In this document: in pieces, positions 1 through 6,824 of the stretch
Position numbering within the stretch: position 1 is the first letter of the stretch
How the letters are laid out: the number at the start of each line of letters is the position of its first letter
Origin: an uncultured Bacilli bacterium
Lineage (GTDB): Bacteria; Bacillota_I; Bacilli_A; RF39; UBA660
DNA length: 12,855 bases
Reading direction: 5' to 3'
Assembly (NCBI GenBank): GCA_948497845.1
Contig: CAOOMX010000012.1
Span: 15,180-28,034 of the forward strand
Translations under genes and position numbers: made by a program
The notes under the pieces: generated by a model
What the model saw: the letters and a program-made list of their open reading frames with translations, nothing else
Told to the model about the DNA's origin: nothing
The model's database searches: none

Positions 1-558
1 TTTGATTAGAGAAGAAGTACAATCCACAATCGTACTAGCTTCACTCTTGGCAATATCCCCTTCCAATATCCCGTCTATATTGGGAAATGTATTTTCAATA
101 TCTTCTAAAGTAGTACAAGTTAAATCCCCACTTATATTAGCGCTCGTTAGAAAAAGGGGTGTTCCTATTTTTTGTAATAATTCTTCTAAAACGTTTGAAG
201 GAGCTAATCGAACAGCTAATTCATCACTTGTTTTTTCCCCGGCGTTATTAATATAGGAGAAGGCTTCAGGTTTTTTATGAAGAACTAAAGTAATTGGCCC
301 AGGCATAAAGGCGCGAATTAATTTTGCGGCATTATCATCTACTATAGCAATACTTCTAATTTGTTCTTCGTTTAAGCACATTACAGGAAATGATTTATTA
401 AGAGGTCTATTTTTTATTTTGGATAATTTATCATAGGCCTGTTTTTTGTTGATACAAGCACATAACCCATAAACGGTATCTGTAGGAACACTTATTACAC
501 CGTCATTTTTCAATATCAATGCTAATGCATCTATTTCATTTTGTTTATATCTTTTCAT
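1..558 (-). CDS. Threonylcarbamoyl-AMP synthase, TsaC/Sua5 (YrdC) family, 3' end outside window
   Basis: The 186 residues visible from ATG 558-556 belong to the YrdC fold. Family enzymes make L-threonylcarbamoyl-AMP from threonine, bicarbonate and ATP, the first step of t6A37 formation on ANN-decoding tRNAs in the cytoplasm. Visible motifs are VPTDTVYGL (24-32), the KIKNRPLNK basic stretch (47-55), FMPGPITLVL (84-93), AVRLAPSN (115-122), TSANISG (138-144) and STIVD (175-179), in the expected order. The start is supported by an AAGGAG ribosome site at 572-567. The frame is still open at base 1, so it cannot be told whether this is a short TsaC or a longer Sua5 with a C-terminal domain; no symbol is assigned for that reason. 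It is transcribed away from the 705 gene from a shared intergenic region. The family call is firm. Confidence 0.95.
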   Translation of the reverse strand, partial: MKRYKQNEIDALALILKNDGVISVPTDTVYGLCACINKKQAYDKLSKIKNRPLNKSFPVMCLNEEQIRSIAIVDDNAAKLIRAFMPGPITLVLHKKPEAFSYINNAGEKTSDELAVRLAPSNVLEELLQKIGTPLFLTSANISGDLTCTTLEDIENTFPNIDGILEGDIAKSEASTIVDCTSSLIK

Positions 559-585
559 CGATTTCTCTCCTTAAATATACCCATT

Positions 586-613
586 ATTATACTATAAAAT
601 GGTAGAAATACAA
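586..613 (-). promoter_or_regulatory. Probable sigma-A promoter of the TsaC/Sua5 gene
   Basis: Read on the minus strand there is a perfect TATAAT at 591-586 and a TTGTAT at 613-608, separated by 16 bases. Transcription would start near 579, giving a leader of about 20 bases that carries the AAGGAG site. The -35 box is a weak match (TTG only), so the call rests mainly on the -10 and its spacing to the start codon. Confidence 0.5.
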
Positions 614-651
614 ATTAGTTCTTAAAAATGCAGAGTTTTTAGCGAAAAAGC

Positions 652-680
652 TTGCTTTTTTAAGGCATTTATGGTAGGAT
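652..680 (+). promoter_or_regulatory. Possible promoter of the 585-residue membrane-anchored protein gene
   Basis: TTGCTT at 652-657 and an extended -10, TGGTAGGAT at 672-680, are spaced by 17 bases. The implied start near 687 lies just before the AAAGGGGG ribosome site (692-699). The -35 overlaps a short palindrome, AAAAAGC-TT-GCTTTTT (645-660), which could be a protein site or merely low-complexity sequence. Both boxes deviate from consensus. Confidence 0.35.
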
Positions 681-704
681 AATAGCCATTCAAAGGGGGA
701 TAAT

Positions 705-2462
705 ATGAATAAAATACAGGGGTTACATGAAAAAAGAAAAGCCAAACGATTGGTGAATAAAAAGAAGAGTATTATAAAAAGATTGGTAAGTTTCGTAGGG
801 GCAATATTAGCCATTTATGTATTAACTGGAGAAAAAGAAGAAATACCAAATGCAGCTCATGAGCCGACTTTAATAGCAGAGAGCTTAGATACATTAGATT
901 TAGAGAAATTAACAAGTACAGAAGATTATAATTTAATTCGTATAGAAGGTAAAACATATTTAACCAAAAGTTTTACAGAACAAAATGAACAAAACGAGCT
1001 TACAAAGTATTATGATATAGATAGTAAAGAGTTTGTAGGGCAAACAATTAGTGTAGCAGCTTATAATAGGGCTTATAATGTTGAAACAGAAGAAAAAAGC
1101 ACAACATCTACAGTAATTGTTGAAAATGAATTATATGATACAGTAGAATTCAATGGAGAATATGGTTATGGTAAAAATTTACCACAAGAAGCCGTATTGC
1201 CATTAACTTCCTTTGTTAAAAGTGAAATACCAGAACAAACACAATTAGATTATTATAAAACAGACAGTCAAACATTAAATGAAAAGATAGAGGAAGAATA
1301 TGAATTTGAACCAATAAGTGTAGTAGAATATACTAATTATGTATTTACGAATGAATATTCTTTATTTGGCAAAGAAAAGAAAGTATCTTTTGAAGAAAAT
1401 GAGCATTTAAAAGATAAGCCATTATTACAAGTTGTTTATGTAGATGATATGGATAAAGAACAAACTATTATTGGATATAGAGCATCTGAACACAGTAATG
1501 ATAAGGGATACAATGTATTTTATGATATTGTAACAGGAAATTTATATCAATTAGATCAATTGCGTATAAAAATGTTAGCTAATTTAAGAAAAGATTCTTA
1601 TACAATTGCAGAATTGAAGGATTTATTTTATCAAACAGAAGTTGAGCAAATAAGTACAGAGCAACAAGAATATGTTGCAACTCCAACTGTAACAACTCCT
1701 GTAGCGCATGAAAATGGTTTATATGATTCTGAAGAAGTAGTTGTATTAAATACCACAGCTAATTCTATATCTAGAAAAGATGGAAATCCAAATCAATATA
1801 TTTTCTTAGGAATGACTGGATATAGTGATGTTTTATGCGAATATGAAAATTTATTTGGCAGTGGTTTAGCAACTGTTACAAATGATTTAATCTTAGGAAA
1901 TTATTATAGTTTTATTGATGGTATTCGTATTACATCAGAAGCTACAGTAATTGAAGGTGCAGAATTTGTCTACAAAGATAATGGGTTTCAAACCATTAAT
2001 TCCTTTTTACATACCAATGGTTATGATGACTTTATTAAAGATTCTTATACATATGAAAATTTAAGTGAAATCAACAATCTTTTTAATCAAGAAGCGCGTA
2101 TACATTCTAGTGAAATCGTAGTTGTTGATAGTAACAGTGCATCTATCACTAAAAAAGGCGAACATGATAGATATGTTTTCTTAAAATACAAAGAAGCAAG
2201 TGATATTGGGTTAATCTTTTATAGTGATATGAATAATCTACTAGCTATTGCGCAAATAGAAAGTGATGGTGCAATGCTATATGCCAATGAAACAAACACA
2301 TTATTTTATAGAGATACAAGTTTATCAGTGCCATATATGGGATTTATTGATTTTTTAAAGGATAAAGTTTTAAATGATTTAATAAAATCAGAATATACTT
2401 GGTCAGAGGTAATGAAAATAATAGACTTAGTAAATGATAAAGAAATGAAAAATCAAAGATAA
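705..2462 (+). CDS. Membrane-anchored protein of unknown function with degenerate repeats
   Basis: I do not recognise this family. The 585-residue product has a very basic N-terminus (residues 7-26, many Lys/Arg), then one hydrophobic segment (about 24-41). This fits a type II anchor with the bulk of the protein outside the cell; no lipobox Cys is seen. The exterior part is acidic and rich in Tyr, Asn and Thr. It seems built from diverged repeats of about 110-130 residues. Two are clear: 343-460 and 469-575, each starting SEEVVVL/SSEIVVV, then (Y)IFL/(Y)VFL about 20 residues on, and ending in D/E-SYT or SEYT plus an amphipathic L..I..LF helix. The earlier region 205-308 ends the same way (DSYTIAELKDLF). 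The start is set by AAAGGGGG five bases upstream of the ATG. It stands alone, divergent from the tRNA modification gene. A surface or envelope role is only inference. Confidence 0.85.
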   Translation: MNKIQGLHEKRKAKRLVNKKKSIIKRLVSFVGAILAIYVLTGEKEEIPNAAHEPTLIAESLDTLDLEKLTSTEDYNLIRIEGKTYLTKSFTEQNEQNELTKYYDIDSKEFVGQTISVAAYNRAYNVETEEKSTTSTVIVENELYDTVEFNGEYGYGKNLPQEAVLPLTSFVKSEIPEQTQLDYYKTDSQTLNEKIEEEYEFEPISVVEYTNYVFTNEYSLFGKEKKVSFEENEHLKDKPLLQVVYVDDMDKEQTIIGYRASEHSNDKGYNVFYDIVTGNLYQLDQLRIKMLANLRKDSYTIAELKDLFYQTEVEQISTEQQEYVATPTVTTPVAHENGLYDSEEVVVLNTTANSISRKDGNPNQYIFLGMTGYSDVLCEYENLFGSGLATVTNDLILGNYYSFIDGIRITSEATVIEGAEFVYKDNGFQTINSFLHTNGYDDFIKDSYTYENLSEINNLFNQEARIHSSEIVVVDSNSASITKKGEHDRYVFLKYKEASDIGLIFYSDMNNLLAIAQIESDGAMLYANETNTLFYRDTSLSVPYMGFIDFLKDKVLNDLIKSEYTWSEVMKIIDLVNDKEMKNQR

Positions 2463-2475
2463 TCATTTCTTTTTT
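2439..2475 (+). terminator. Probable intrinsic terminator overlapping the end of the 705 gene
   Basis: AAAGAAATGA (2439-2448) and TCATTTCTTT (2463-2472) form a perfect ten-pair stem with a 14-base loop, followed by T through 2475. The 5' arm and most of the loop lie in the last codons of the upstream gene. The stem is AT-rich, so efficiency is uncertain, but perfect pairing, placement at the stop codon and the T-run all fit. Confidence 0.55.
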
Positions 2476-2491
2476 ATTGAAGGATTTTATA

Positions 2492-2713
2492 TTAATTTAT
2501 ATCCCATGCTGGTGTAGAACAAATAGCAACTATACAATAATTTGTATCCCAATAGTATAATTCATTTATATTATTTAAAATAACATAGACTAATTCTTTA
2601 CTCTTTGTTTTCATAGAAAAAACAGATTCTGGATATCTTCCTGTTATTGTAGCCACTCCTAAGTCAATATCTTTAGATTTGCTAATAGTCTTTTGGCATT
2701 TTATGATTTGCAT
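2492..2713 (-). pseudogene. Shrunken small cupin-family gene, probably a remnant
   Basis: The 73-residue open frame reads like a small single-domain cupin with pieces missing. ATITGRYPES (21-30) followed shortly by KELVYVI (39-45) matches the first beta-strands of the Clostridia/Bacilli cupins that I recall as 'GRYPE...KELxYVLEG'. ELYYWDTN (51-58) and STPAWDIN (66-73) match their closing 'KYYWEGN...CTPAW'. In that family the two halves are separated by about 25-35 residues carrying the second part of the barrel; here only six or so residues lie between them. The N-terminus also looks about ten residues short. A barrel could hardly fold from what is left, yet no stop interrupts it. The ribosome site upstream (AGGTG) is poor. 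It is convergent with the 705 gene and divergent from the GH3 gene. The family assignment is from memory; a real short gene is the alternative. Confidence 0.55.
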
Positions 2714-2800
2714 ATAACACCTACAATTAAAGAATATATCCCAATTTGTCCTCTAATAATATAGATAAAATAAAGAGGATGGGGTATACTAAAAAAAGAG

Positions 2801-4159
2801 ATGATGAAAATGAAGAAAACATTTATATCCATAGGTATAGTTATAATTCTTTTTATAGGGATGATTGTATTTTTAAGTAGTTTTAATTTTATAAAATATA
2901 AGACTATACCTAAAACGGTGCTTGTTATAAGTCCATTAATAGAGGATAATTATGAACATATAGAGGAATTACCAAATGAATATGAAAATGAGATTGAAGA
3001 AGAATTACCAAGTGAGTTACCACCAGAAATAACCAAACCAAATACAAATAAACCGAGTAAACCAAATATAAGTACAGAAAATAATAAGCCTTCTACTCCG
3101 CCGAAAGAAGAACTACCAATACCAGCAGAACCAAATAAACCTCAAACAGTAGATGACATTTTAGCAAAAATGAGTTTAGAAGAAAAAATAGCTCAGATGG
3201 TAATTATATCTTTCGGTGGAGTATCGATGAATAGCAAACTAGAAACATCTTTAACTTATACCCCTGGAGGAGTTATTCTTTTTGGGGATAATATTACAAA
3301 TTATAAAACAACTAAAAAGTTAGTAGATGATATTAAAAATAAATCACAAATTGGTCCATTTATATCAATAGATCAAGAAGGCGGAAGGGTTCAAAGAATA
3401 AAAGATATAGAAGATAAAAGTGTGGCTACTATTCCTCCAATGTGGGATATTGGAGCAACAAAAGATATTAATGAAGCATATTTAATAGGAAGAACAATTG
3501 GAAAAGATTTAAAAGACTTTGGAATTAATTTAGATTTCGCTCCTGTGATTGATGTTGTTCCAAATGTTACAGAAGGTTTAATTAGAGATAGAAGTTTTGG
3601 AGCTGATGCAAATCTTGTTGGACAAATGGGTACATCTTTAGCTAAAGGGCTAAATGAAATGGGCTTAATTCCTACATACAAACATTTTCCAGGACATGGA
3701 GCTACGATAACTGATTCTCATGTTTCTTTACCTATTGTTAACAAAACAAAAGAAGAATTATTAAATAGTGATTTGATTCCATTTAAAGAAGCGATTAAAA
3801 ATAATGCAAAAGTAATAATGATAGGTCATCTTGCTGTACCAAAAATTACTTCTGATAATACACCTGCTTCTTTATCCAAAAAAGTAATAACAGATTTATT
3901 AAAAAATGAAATGGGATATAATAACTTAGTGGTAACAGATGCATTAAATATGAAAGCGCTGACCAATAACTATAGTGAAAAAGAGATTTATGAAATGGCA
4001 ATTAATGCAGGCGTAGACATTTTACTTATGCCAGTATCTGTGGAAAGTGCAGTAGCAAATATTAAAAGAAGTATTGAAGAAAAAAGAATAAGTGAAGACA
4101 AAATTAATAAAGCGGCAAGAAAGATTCTTATGTTAAAAAAAGAATATAATATAATTTGA
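2801..4159 (+). CDS. Membrane-anchored GH3 beta-N-acetylhexosaminidase (NagZ-like)
   Basis: A glycoside hydrolase family 3 enzyme that in relatives removes N-acetylglucosamine from muropeptides or other beta-GlcNAc glycans at the cell wall. Residues 7-29 form a transmembrane or uncleaved signal segment. Residues 45-115 are a low-complexity spacer rich in Pro, Glu, Asn, Lys and Thr, and the TIM-barrel follows from about 116. Diagnostic motifs are IDQEGGRVQRI (190-200), KHFPGHG (294-300), the catalytic dyad in TDSH (Asp305, His307) and VVTDALNMKAL (377-387), where Asp380 is the expected nucleophile. It ends soon after the barrel, as in single-domain NagZ proteins. Three ATGs compete (2801, 2804, 2810); the AAGAG at 2796-2800 is best spaced for 2810, so the true protein may be 449 residues. 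It is flanked by unrelated genes and appears monocistronic. The family is clear; the exact glycan is not. Confidence 0.93.
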   Translation: MMKMKKTFISIGIVIILFIGMIVFLSSFNFIKYKTIPKTVLVISPLIEDNYEHIEELPNEYENEIEEELPSELPPEITKPNTNKPSKPNISTENNKPSTPPKEELPIPAEPNKPQTVDDILAKMSLEEKIAQMVIISFGGVSMNSKLETSLTYTPGGVILFGDNITNYKTTKKLVDDIKNKSQIGPFISIDQEGGRVQRIKDIEDKSVATIPPMWDIGATKDINEAYLIGRTIGKDLKDFGINLDFAPVIDVVPNVTEGLIRDRSFGADANLVGQMGTSLAKGLNEMGLIPTYKHFPGHGATITDSHVSLPIVNKTKEELLNSDLIPFKEAIKNNAKVIMIGHLAVPKITSDNTPASLSKKVITDLLKNEMGYNNLVVTDALNMKALTNNYSEKEIYEMAINAGVDILLMPVSVESAVANIKRSIEEKRISEDKINKAARKILMLKKEYNII

Positions 4160-4211
4160 TGTAATGAATTGCTTTAATATTAAAAGTAATGATTAACTAT
4201 GAATAAAAGAA

Positions 4212-4238
4212 TTGGTACCAAAATAATCTTTTTATGAT
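4212..4238 (+). promoter_or_regulatory. Possible promoter of the toxSAS-Panacea operon
   Basis: TTGGTA (4212-4217) and TATGAT (4233-4238) resemble -35 and -10 boxes but are only 15 bases apart. An alternative -10, TACAAT (4238-4243), gives a 20-base spacer. Either would start transcription within or just after the inverted repeat at 4235-4255. The region is right for a promoter, but the exact boxes are uncertain. Confidence 0.35.
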
Positions 4239-4255
4239 ACAATAATAATGTATCA
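4235..4255. promoter_or_regulatory. Inverted repeat, candidate autoregulatory operator of the toxin-antitoxin operon
   Basis: TGATACA (4235-4241) and TGTATCA (4249-4255) are perfect seven-base inverted arms around an AT-only seven-base spacer, centred at 4245. The 14-base centre-to-centre spacing is not a full helical turn multiple, but a dimer site is still plausible. It overlaps the candidate -10 and sits 20 bases before the first ATG of the module, the usual place for an operator. Which protein, if any, binds is unknown; the antitoxin shows no recognisable helix-turn-helix. Confidence 0.45.
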
Positions 4256-4275
4256 GAGAAATCAGAGGTAAAACA

Positions 4276-4326
4276 ATGTTAGATGAATTAGAAAAACTAA
4301 TAGAAACAATAGATAAATACTCATAA
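4276..4326 (+). pseudogene. Detached 5' end of the toxSAS gene (frameshifted)
   Basis: A 16-codon frame opens at ATG 4276 behind a good ribosome site (AGAGG, 4264-4268, seven bases away) and stops at TAA 4324-4326. Skipping one base near 4321 joins it to the toxin frame, which is open from 4313 but has no ATG or GTG there. The junction then reads DKY-HKEVNDLWQ and continues without a break into the RelA/SpoT protein. The joined product would be about 203 residues, a normal size for a single-domain toxSAS. I infer that this is the real start of the toxin gene and that an extra base separates it from the rest. A programmed +1 shift or a sequencing error would look the same. Confidence 0.6.
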
Positions 4327-4384
4327 AGAGGTTAACGATTTATGGCAAAATAGTCAATTTTATGAAAAAATTAATTTACGGAAA

Positions 4385-4888
4385 TTGCGAATAAGTCATC
4401 TAGATGAAAAAACACTGATATACATATATAGATATAGAGATTTTATTAATATTGAAACCAAAAAAATAAGTTGCGAAATTCAAAATGGAGAATTTATTAG
4501 GACTCGTGTAAAAGATTTAAACTCTATTCAATATAAAATTGATAGTTATAAAAAGCGATATGAAAATGGAGAAGTGCCACTCAATAAATGCTTGAATGAT
4601 TTATTTGGAATAAGAATTGTGCTTAGCGAAAACATAGAATGTGAAAAAATAAAGAATATGATTATGGTAAAATTTCCACAAATAAAATTTTTGGAAAGAA
4701 ATCTAGAAGATAAAAATTACCATGCCTTGCATTTATACTTTGGCAAGAAAGATAACTATAATTTTCAATGGGAATTACAAATATGGGATGTTAAGCATAA
4801 AGAACAAAATTATCTTTCACACCATATTTATAAACAAGAATATGCAAAATGGGAACAAGAAAATAAAGGAGGAAAAGAAAATGGTTAA
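4385..4888 (+). CDS. RelA/SpoT-domain small synthetase, putative toxSAS toxin
   Basis: The domain is a stand-alone RelA/SpoT nucleotidyltransferase. Visible motifs (numbered from TTG 4385) are RTRVKDLNSIQYKI (39-52, basic ATP-binding stretch with the SI..K signature), NDLFGIRIV (71-79, metal-binding Asp72), NYHALHLYF (111-119) and ELQIWD (130-135, replacing EIQIRT with the Glu kept). No hydrolase or regulatory domain is present. Housekeeping small synthetases make (p)ppGpp. When paired with a Panacea protein, as here, relatives are toxSAS toxins that pyrophosphorylate the tRNA 3' CCA end or make toxic alarmones. Pairing is the reason for the toxin call; the activity cannot be chosen from sequence alone. 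TTG 4385 has no good ribosome site, and about 36 natural N-terminal residues appear to be encoded in 4276-4384 across a frameshift, so the gene may be inactive. Its end overlaps the antitoxin start by eight bases. Confidence 0.85.
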   Translation: MRISHLDEKTLIYIYRYRDFINIETKKISCEIQNGEFIRTRVKDLNSIQYKIDSYKKRYENGEVPLNKCLNDLFGIRIVLSENIECEKIKNMIMVKFPQIKFLERNLEDKNYHALHLYFGKKDNYNFQWELQIWDVKHKEQNYLSHHIYKQEYAKWEQENKGGKENG

Positions 4889-5624
4889 ACATTTCATAGT
4901 AATTGGTAGCTCATATTCTTTAGGAAAAAGAATCGCTTTAGATTATTGCGATGAAAAAGAAGTAAAATTAGCTACGTTTGAAAAGAGATTAAAAAATTTA
5001 GCTGAAATCTTTGGCCCTGACATTCCAGTATCTACTCATTTTCTACAAACAGAATCCAAAGATTGGGCATCTGTTGGTAAAATGGATATGTTTTTTAAAG
5101 ATGTAGAATTAATAAAAGATGAGAAAACATTTATAAACATTATTTTAGAAGACAGATATTTAACAGGATTAGATGTAGCCAAATACATATTAACTCAGAT
5201 AAGATGTACGCATTTAAAATTAGAAAAATTAGTGTATATGTGTTATGCAGATTATTTATGTGAAACAAATGAACGGTTATTTGTTGATCAAATATATGCA
5301 TATAAATTTGGTCCGGTGATAAAAAGTGTTTATGAAACATATAAAAGAACAAAACAAATAAAAGAAGATAATAAAACAAAATATGATGAAGAAAGAAGAA
5401 GATTAGCCGTAAGAAGTAGAATTATATCATCAGAAAAAGGTTTAGAAAGATTAGCTTTTATTAATAAGACGATAGAAAAATATAAAGATTATACTGCAAG
5501 TGAACTCGTAGATCTGACGCATCAAGAATTTAGTCCTTGGCAAAAAAATGGCAAAGGAAATGAACTAAATAAATTAATAAAAGATCAAGATATAATTAAA
5601 TACCATAGATATGAAACTATTTAA
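4881..5624 (+). CDS. panA: Panacea-domain (DUF4065) protein, putative PanA antitoxin
   Basis: Residues about 96-222 show the Panacea (DUF4065, SocA-like) fold: TGLDVAKYIL (95-104), LKLEKLVYMCYADYL (112-126), QIYAYKFGPVIKSVYETYK (137-155) and ELVDLTHQEFSPW (208-220). These correspond to the family's 'LTPLKLQKLLYFA', 'EAWxyGPVxPxvY' and 'LSxLTHxexxPW' signatures. The domain is known as a promiscuous antitoxin core that neutralises toxSAS and other toxins by direct contact. The first 90 residues (VIGSSYSLGKRIAL...) form a separate region I do not recognise; it is not an obvious helix-turn-helix and may give toxin specificity. The start at 4881 is set by AAAGGAGG (4865-4872) at a good distance; an in-frame ATG at 4722 lies deep inside the toxin gene and lacks a site. 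Its translation is probably coupled to the toxin's. The gene looks intact, unlike its partner. Confidence 0.88.
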   Translation: MVKHFIVIGSSYSLGKRIALDYCDEKEVKLATFEKRLKNLAEIFGPDIPVSTHFLQTESKDWASVGKMDMFFKDVELIKDEKTFINIILEDRYLTGLDVAKYILTQIRCTHLKLEKLVYMCYADYLCETNERLFVDQIYAYKFGPVIKSVYETYKRTKQIKEDNKTKYDEERRRLAVRSRIISSEKGLERLAFINKTIEKYKDYTASELVDLTHQEFSPWQKNGKGNELNKLIKDQDIIKYHRYETI

Positions 5625-5626
5625 TA

Positions 5627-5656
5627 ACAGTACTTATGAATAGGTACTGTTTTTTT
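5627..5656 (+). terminator. Intrinsic terminator of the toxin-antitoxin operon
   Basis: ACAGTAC (5627-5633) pairs perfectly with GTACTGT (5644-5650) around a ten-base loop, and T continues through 5656. It begins three bases after the antitoxin stop codon and separates the module from trpS. Confidence 0.85.
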
Positions 5657-5667
5657 ACTGGTATTTT

Positions 5668-5676
5668 TGTTATAAT
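5668..5676 (+). promoter_or_regulatory. Extended -10 promoter of trpS
   Basis: TGTTATAAT at 5668-5676 is a perfect extended -10 (TGnTATAAT). No good -35 is visible, since that position falls in the T-run of the preceding terminator, as tolerated by extended -10 promoters. Transcription would start near 5683, leaving a leader of about 20 bases, too short for a T-box or other riboswitch. Confidence 0.65.
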
Positions 5677-5702
5677 TTATATATTCGATAGGAGGAGAGT
5701 TC

Positions 5703-6785
5703 ATGGAAAAAAATATATTAACAGGAGATAGACCAACGGGAAGATTACATATTGGGCATTATATGGGGTCTTTAAAAACACGTGTTACCTTACAAGATAG
5801 CGGCGATTTTGACAAAATATATATAATGATAGCAGATGCCCAAGCTCTAACAGATAATTTCGATAATCCAGAAAAAGTGCGAAACAATGTTATGGAAGTA
5901 GCTCTTGATTATTTAGCTTGTGGACTTGACCCTAAAAAAGTAACAATATTTGTTCAATCAACTGTAACGGAACTAACAGAGCTTACGTTTTACTATATGA
6001 ACCTAGTAACATTAAGTCGCCTAGAAAGAAACCCGACGGTAAAAAATGAAATAAAATTAAGAGGTTTTGAAAAAAGTATACCAGTAGGATTTTTAAATTA
6101 TCCAATTAGTCAAGCTGCTGATATTACAGCTTTTAGAGCAACCCATATACCAGTTGGCAATGATCAATTGCCAATGATTGAGCAAGCAAGAGAAATTGTC
6201 CATAGTTTTAACAACATATATGGAAACGTTTTAGTTGAGCCAACACCAGTATTGCCGCCATCAGATAAAATGGCAAGAGTTCCTGGAACAGATGGAAAGG
6301 CTAAGATGAGTAAGTCGTTAGGTAACTGCATATTTTTAGCAGATGATGAAGAAACAATTAAGAAAAAAGTAATGAGTATGTACACAGATCCAGCGCACAT
6401 AAGAATTGAAGATCCAGGGAAAGTGGAAGGAAATGTAGTTTTTACTTATTTAGATGTATTTGCAGAAAATGAGCATTTTGAAAAATATTTACCAGAGTAT
6501 AAAAATTTGGATGAATTAAAAGCGCATTATATGCGTGGAGGACTTGGTGATGTAACAATAAAGAAATTTTTAAATAACATTTTACAAGATGTAATTCGTC
6601 CGATAAGAGAAAAAAGAATACTTTTAAGTAAAGATATAGAAAGTGTTTATGAAATATTAAAAGAAGGTTCAGAAAAAGCGAGAAAAGAAGCACAACAAAC
6701 GTTAGAAAGTGTGAAACATGCTATGAAAATAGATTATTTTGATAGGGATGATTTTTTACAAGAAATGATTGATAAATACAAGTAA
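5703..6785 (+). CDS. trpS: Tryptophan--tRNA ligase
   Basis: A class I aminoacyl-tRNA synthetase that charges tRNA-Trp in the cytoplasm. The 360-residue product has the HIGH motif in GRLHIGHYMG (13-22), the TrpRS-typical SQAADITAF (136-144) and PVGNDQLPMIEQAREI (150-165) segments, and the KMSKS loop GKAKMSKSLGN (198-208). It is somewhat longer than the 330-residue TrpRS type. It resembles the 'GDRPTG...VGSLKNR' subtype I associate with Lactobacillales and Clostridia. The start is supported by AGGAGGAG at 5690-5697. It is the first gene of a transcript that most likely continues 39 bases later into the GH31 gene, as no terminator lies between. No T-box precedes it, in contrast to leuS downstream. 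All key motifs are intact. Confidence 0.97.
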   Translation: MEKNILTGDRPTGRLHIGHYMGSLKTRVTLQDSGDFDKIYIMIADAQALTDNFDNPEKVRNNVMEVALDYLACGLDPKKVTIFVQSTVTELTELTFYYMNLVTLSRLERNPTVKNEIKLRGFEKSIPVGFLNYPISQAADITAFRATHIPVGNDQLPMIEQAREIVHSFNNIYGNVLVEPTPVLPPSDKMARVPGTDGKAKMSKSLGNCIFLADDEETIKKKVMSMYTDPAHIRIEDPGKVEGNVVFTYLDVFAENEHFEKYLPEYKNLDELKAHYMRGGLGDVTIKKFLNNILQDVIRPIREKRILLSKDIESVYEILKEGSEKARKEAQQTLESVKHAMKIDYFDRDDFLQEMIDKYK

Positions 6786-6824
6786 ATTATGCTATTATTT
6801 AGATAATAGAAAGGGGAAATAAAA

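Larger units (their letters stand above)
4160..4275. other. Intergenic region between the GH3 gene and the toxin-antitoxin module
   Basis: No gene is seen in it. An imperfect hairpin, ATTGCTTT (4168-4175) with AAAGTAAT (4183-4190), lies just after the GH3 stop but lacks a T-run, so it is not a convincing terminator. The right half holds the promoter and inverted repeat described separately, and AGAGG (4264-4268) is a ribosome site for the ATG at 4276. Confidence 0.6.

Noticed and set aside
645..660. AAAAAGC-TT-GCTTTTT palindrome as a terminator
   Set aside because: It lies between divergent genes where no transcript ends, and the loop would be too small; at most it is a protein-binding palindrome.
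2785..2790. TATACT as a -10 box for the GH3 gene
   Set aside because: Transcription would begin almost at the start codon, with no room for the ribosome site, and no -35 is found at 16-18 bases.
3391..3681. 96-codon reverse-strand frame inside the GH3 gene
   Set aside because: It is the antisense shadow of a conserved catalytic domain, with no ribosome site or recognisable protein features.
4722..4880. An upstream in-frame ATG that would add 53 residues to the Panacea protein
   Set aside because: It lies deep in the toxin gene in another frame, has no ribosome site, and its product is not domain-like. ATG 4881 has a strong AAAGGAGG site.
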